Shown here: positions 62,212-64,000 of the stretch, one piece after another
Layout of the letters: every line of letters begins with the position of its first letter
How positions within the stretch are numbered: the stretch's first letter is position 1
NCBI GenBank assembly: GCA_030844565.1
Contig: JAUUNK010000004.1
Span: 1-64,000 of the forward strand
Length of the DNA: 64,000 bases
From: Bacteroides ovatus
GTDB lineage: Bacteria > Bacteroidota > Bacteroidia > Bacteroidales > Bacteroidaceae
Direction of reading: 5' to 3'
Translations under genes and position numbers: made by a program
The notes under the pieces: generated by a model
What the model saw: the letters and a program-made list of their open reading frames with translations, nothing else
The model's database searches: none
What the model was told of the DNA's origin: nothing

Positions 62212-62856
62212 CTACTCGATTCGGCTTTTACGATATTCCTGAATAAATCCTTCTAACACTCTTGCTCCTTCCTCGGTAGAAATACCACGCAAATAGGTAA
62301 ACATAATGGATTCGTATACTTCCAGAAAGGGGTATTCGTTGCAAATATCCGTATTTAGCAACACATCGAACTGCTCACGCACCAGCAAATTAACTATCTC
62401 AAAATTTATGTCCGAACGGAAAATGCCTTGCTCCACCCCCGACTTGAAGAAAGCAATGGTGCTCTCGGAGTCGCTATTACGGCGGTTCTGCATCATTTCA
62501 TATACTTTGGGATACTTCTTTATATCTTCAAAGAAGCGTTTGTTAGTACGATGAAAAGCCTCGATACTTTTTTGGAAAACAGCCAGGATGACTTCGAGCA
62601 CATTACCCGAATGCTCCAGAATGCTTGTCAGATATTCATCCCTGTCTTGCTGAATCTTTAATATACACTCTTTCAGCAACGTCTCTTTATCCGAAAAGAC
62701 TTCATATAAAGTGCGCTTGGAAATTCCTAAAGATGCAGCAATGTCGTCCATCGTGATACTTTTAATGCCCTGCGTGGTAAAAGCTTCCGTTGCAGTTTCT
62801 ATTATCCGCTTCCGTAGTTCCACCCGTTGGGGTCCGTCTTTTGCATGTTCTATCAT
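62212..62856 (-). CDS. TetR-family transcriptional regulator of the efflux operon
   Basis: The 214-residue protein has an N-terminal helix-turn-helix (FTTQGIKSITMDDIAASLGI, SKRTLYEVFSDKETLLKECI) and a variable ligand-binding C-terminal half. As first gene of the operon, in the same direction as the pump genes, it most likely represses its own promoter and responds to a pump substrate. It starts about 58 bp downstream of the predicted -7 box (62921-62928). Confidence 0.93.
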   Translation of the reverse strand: MIEHAKDGPQRVELRKRIIETATEAFTTQGIKSITMDDIAASLGISKRTLYEVFSDKETLLKECILKIQQDRDEYLTSILEHSGNVLEVILAVFQKSIEAFHRTNKRFFEDIKKYPKVYEMMQNRRNSDSESTIAFFKSGVEQGIFRSDINFEIVNLLVREQFDVLLNTDICNEYPFLEVYESIMFTYLRGISTEEGARVLEGFIQEYRKSRIE

Positions 62857-62920
62857 CGTTCGTTCCTCGTTTAATCGGCTCTTAACCAGCCCTTATTTTC
62901 CATCTCAATATAAAGCGGAA

Positions 62921-62950
62921 CAAAGATAAATAGAAAACGCACTTAACAAA
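62921..62950 (-). promoter_or_regulatory. Promoter of the TetR-TolC-MFP-RND operon
   Basis: Minus-strand TTTG (62950-62947), an 18-nt spacer and TATCTTTG (62928-62921) fit the Bacteroides -33/-7 consensus closely. It is the best promoter in the window and is correctly placed upstream of the TetR start codon. The TetR operator is expected to overlap it; no clear palindrome was noted. Confidence 0.65.
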
Positions 62951-63029
62951 TCAAGTTTCCTCTCATTTGTAGTCTATTTGATAATTATTATCATTCGGTT
63001 CGTGAATATCGAAACAAGTGTTAACAGGA

Positions 63030-63060
63030 AGAGAGGAAATCCTTTATGGAAAACCTCTCT
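63030..63060 (-). terminator. Weak hairpin downstream of hutH
   Basis: AGAGAGG and CCTCTCT arms (63030-63036 and 63054-63060), plus an inner TCC/GGA pair, form a hairpin 5 bp past the hutH stop codon. No T run follows on the minus strand, so intrinsic termination is uncertain. Confidence 0.35.
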
Positions 63061-63064
63061 GCCT

Positions 63065-64000
63065 TTAATAGTCTAACTGGGTACGATTGAGAAAAGCAAC
63101 AGTTTGATGGATTTCTTTATACATCACAATATCGTCCTTTACAAAAGGGACTTCCTTGCGGTATTCGCGGAGAAAACGCTCCAACACGGGAGACGTTTTT
63201 GCGGGACGGCGAAACTCAATGCCTTGTGCAGCATTCATGAGTTCAATAGCGAGGATATGCTCCAAATTGTCCATAATCTTAAAGAGTTTTACAGCCGCAT
63301 TGGCACCCATGCTGACGTGATCTTCCTGCCCGTTGGAGGAGACGATGGAATCGCTCGAGGCGGCATAGCAGTACATCTTGTTCTGGCTCACCATCGAAGC
63401 TGCCGCATATTGGGGAATCATAAAACCGGAATTAAGACCCGGATTGGCAACAAGAAACTCGGGAAGTTCGCGAAGTCCCATAATAAGTTGAGCCACGCGT
63501 CGCTCAGAGATGTTTCCCAGTTCAGCCAAAGCAATAGCCAGAAAGTCGTAAGAGATAGCTAATGGCTGACCGTGGAAGTTGCCACCGGAAATGATGCGGT
63601 CTTCATCGGGGAAAATAGTGGGATTGTCTGTAACAGAATTTATCTCAGTCAAAAGTACAGAAGAAACATAGCGGATGGCATCCTTCGTGGCACCATGCAC
63701 CTGTGGGATGCAACGGAAAGAATAAGGGTCCTGCACATGCGCCTTAGGACGGGTAATCAGTTCGCTCCCCTTAAGGATGCGACGAAAAGCTTCACCTGTT
63801 TCAATCTGTCCGCGATGGGGACGTATCCTCTGAATACAATCCATAAAGGGATCTATACGCCCGTCGAAAGCTTCAAGCGAAAGGGCTGCTATCAAATCGG
63901 CTTTCCGGGAAAGGCGGAAAGCTTTCAGCAAAGCAAACACACCGTTGGCACTCATAAATTGTGTACCATTGAGCAGAGCCAGTCCTTCCTTACTCATCAA
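63065..64000 (-). CDS. hutH: Histidine ammonia-lyase, C-terminal part
   Basis: This is the last 311 codons of a histidine ammonia-lyase, which converts histidine to urocanate and ammonia, the first step of histidine use. The frame is open to the window edge. Recognisable parts are KEGLALLNGTQ (around residue 190 of a full protein), RPHRGQIETG, QDPYSFRCIPQVHG, NSVTDNPTIF, SGGNFHGQPLA and NGQEDHVSMGANAA. The Ala-Ser-Gly triplet that forms the MIO cofactor is expected in the missing N-terminal part. Length and motifs look normal for the family. Confidence 0.95.
   Translation of the reverse strand: MMSKEGLALLNGTQFMSANGVFALLKAFRLSRKADLIAALSLEAFDGRIDPFMDCIQRIRPHRGQIETGEAFRRILKGSELITRPKAHVQDPYSFRCIPQVHGATKDAIRYVSSVLLTEINSVTDNPTIFPDEDRIISGGNFHGQPLAISYDFLAIALAELGNISERRVAQLIMGLRELPEFLVANPGLNSGFMIPQYAAASMVSQNKMYCYAASSDSIVSSNGQEDHVSMGANAAVKLFKIMDNLEHILAIELMNAAQGIEFRRPAKTSPVLERFLREYRKEVPFVKDDIVMYKEIHQTVAFLNRTQLDY

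Noticed and set aside
1..64000. CRISPR arrays, tRNA or rRNA genes, insertion sequences
   Set aside because: No regularly spaced repeats, no cloverleaf or rRNA-like sequence and no transposase or integrase gene were seen.

Overview
The window looks like a chromosome segment of a gut Bacteroides (Bacteroidota). The evidence is three SusC-type and three SusD-type proteins, many SPI- and SPII-exported glycoside hydrolases, several Bacteroidetes-specific DUF lipoproteins (DUF1735/DUF4361, DUF4961, DUF5004, DUF5005, DUF6377), weak Shine-Dalgarno sites and promoters of the TTTG / TAnnTTTG type. Nearly all genes are on the minus strand. The only convincing plus-strand gene is an acyltransferase at 55.1-56.2 kb. 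Family names come from recognising motifs in the translated sequence; no database search was run.

Layout, left to right (transcription mostly right to left). 0.4-3.7 kb: a GH92 plus GH130 mannoside unit ending in a terminator at about 95-129. 4.1-13.5 kb: an operon of a TIG/NHL lipoprotein (frameshifted), SusC, SusD, a DUF1735/DUF4361 surface protein and a DUF5005 propeller lipoprotein. 14.4-21.8 kb: an enzyme operon with a sialate O-acetylesterase-like protein, GH92, GH43 and an SGNH esterase. 22-33.3 kb: a second transport operon in the unusual order SusD, DUF5004, DUF4961 (frameshifted at a G8 tract), SusC, SusD, SusC. 33.7-36.4 kb: GH78. 36.6-38.1 kb: a glutamine synthetase, followed by a decayed patatin-like gene. 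38.5-41.6 kb: GH2 with an F5/8-type module. 41.6-41.9 kb: an intergenic block packed with palindromes. 41.9-47.7 kb: an ECF sigma, mini anti-sigma, GH38, GH92 operon. 47.9-49.5 kb: a DUF6377 membrane regulator.

From 49.6 kb the content changes: a CobQ/CbiP-like ATPase without amidotransferase domain, a small lipoprotein, an SGNH-SGNH-MBOAT O-acetylation operon, a plus-strand acyltransferase 3, a TetR / TolC / membrane-fusion / RND / PII-like efflux operon, and the C-terminal part of histidine ammonia-lyase (hutH) cut by the window edge.

Taken together, 0.4-47.7 kb reads as a composite polysaccharide-utilisation region. SusC/D complexes and surface lipoproteins would capture and import an oligosaccharide. 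Three GH92s, GH38 and GH130 point to mannose linkages; GH43, GH78 and GH2 point to arabinose/xylose/galactose-type, rhamnose-type and beta-mannose or glucosamine-type caps; two esterases point to O-acetyl decoration. No obvious endo-acting enzyme is visible, unless the DUF5005 protein is one. The most notable oddities are the two frameshifted surface-lipoprotein genes (one at a G8 homopolymer), the permuted SusC/D operon, the truncated anti-sigma factor, the palindrome cluster at 41.73-41.85 kb and the relic patatin gene.
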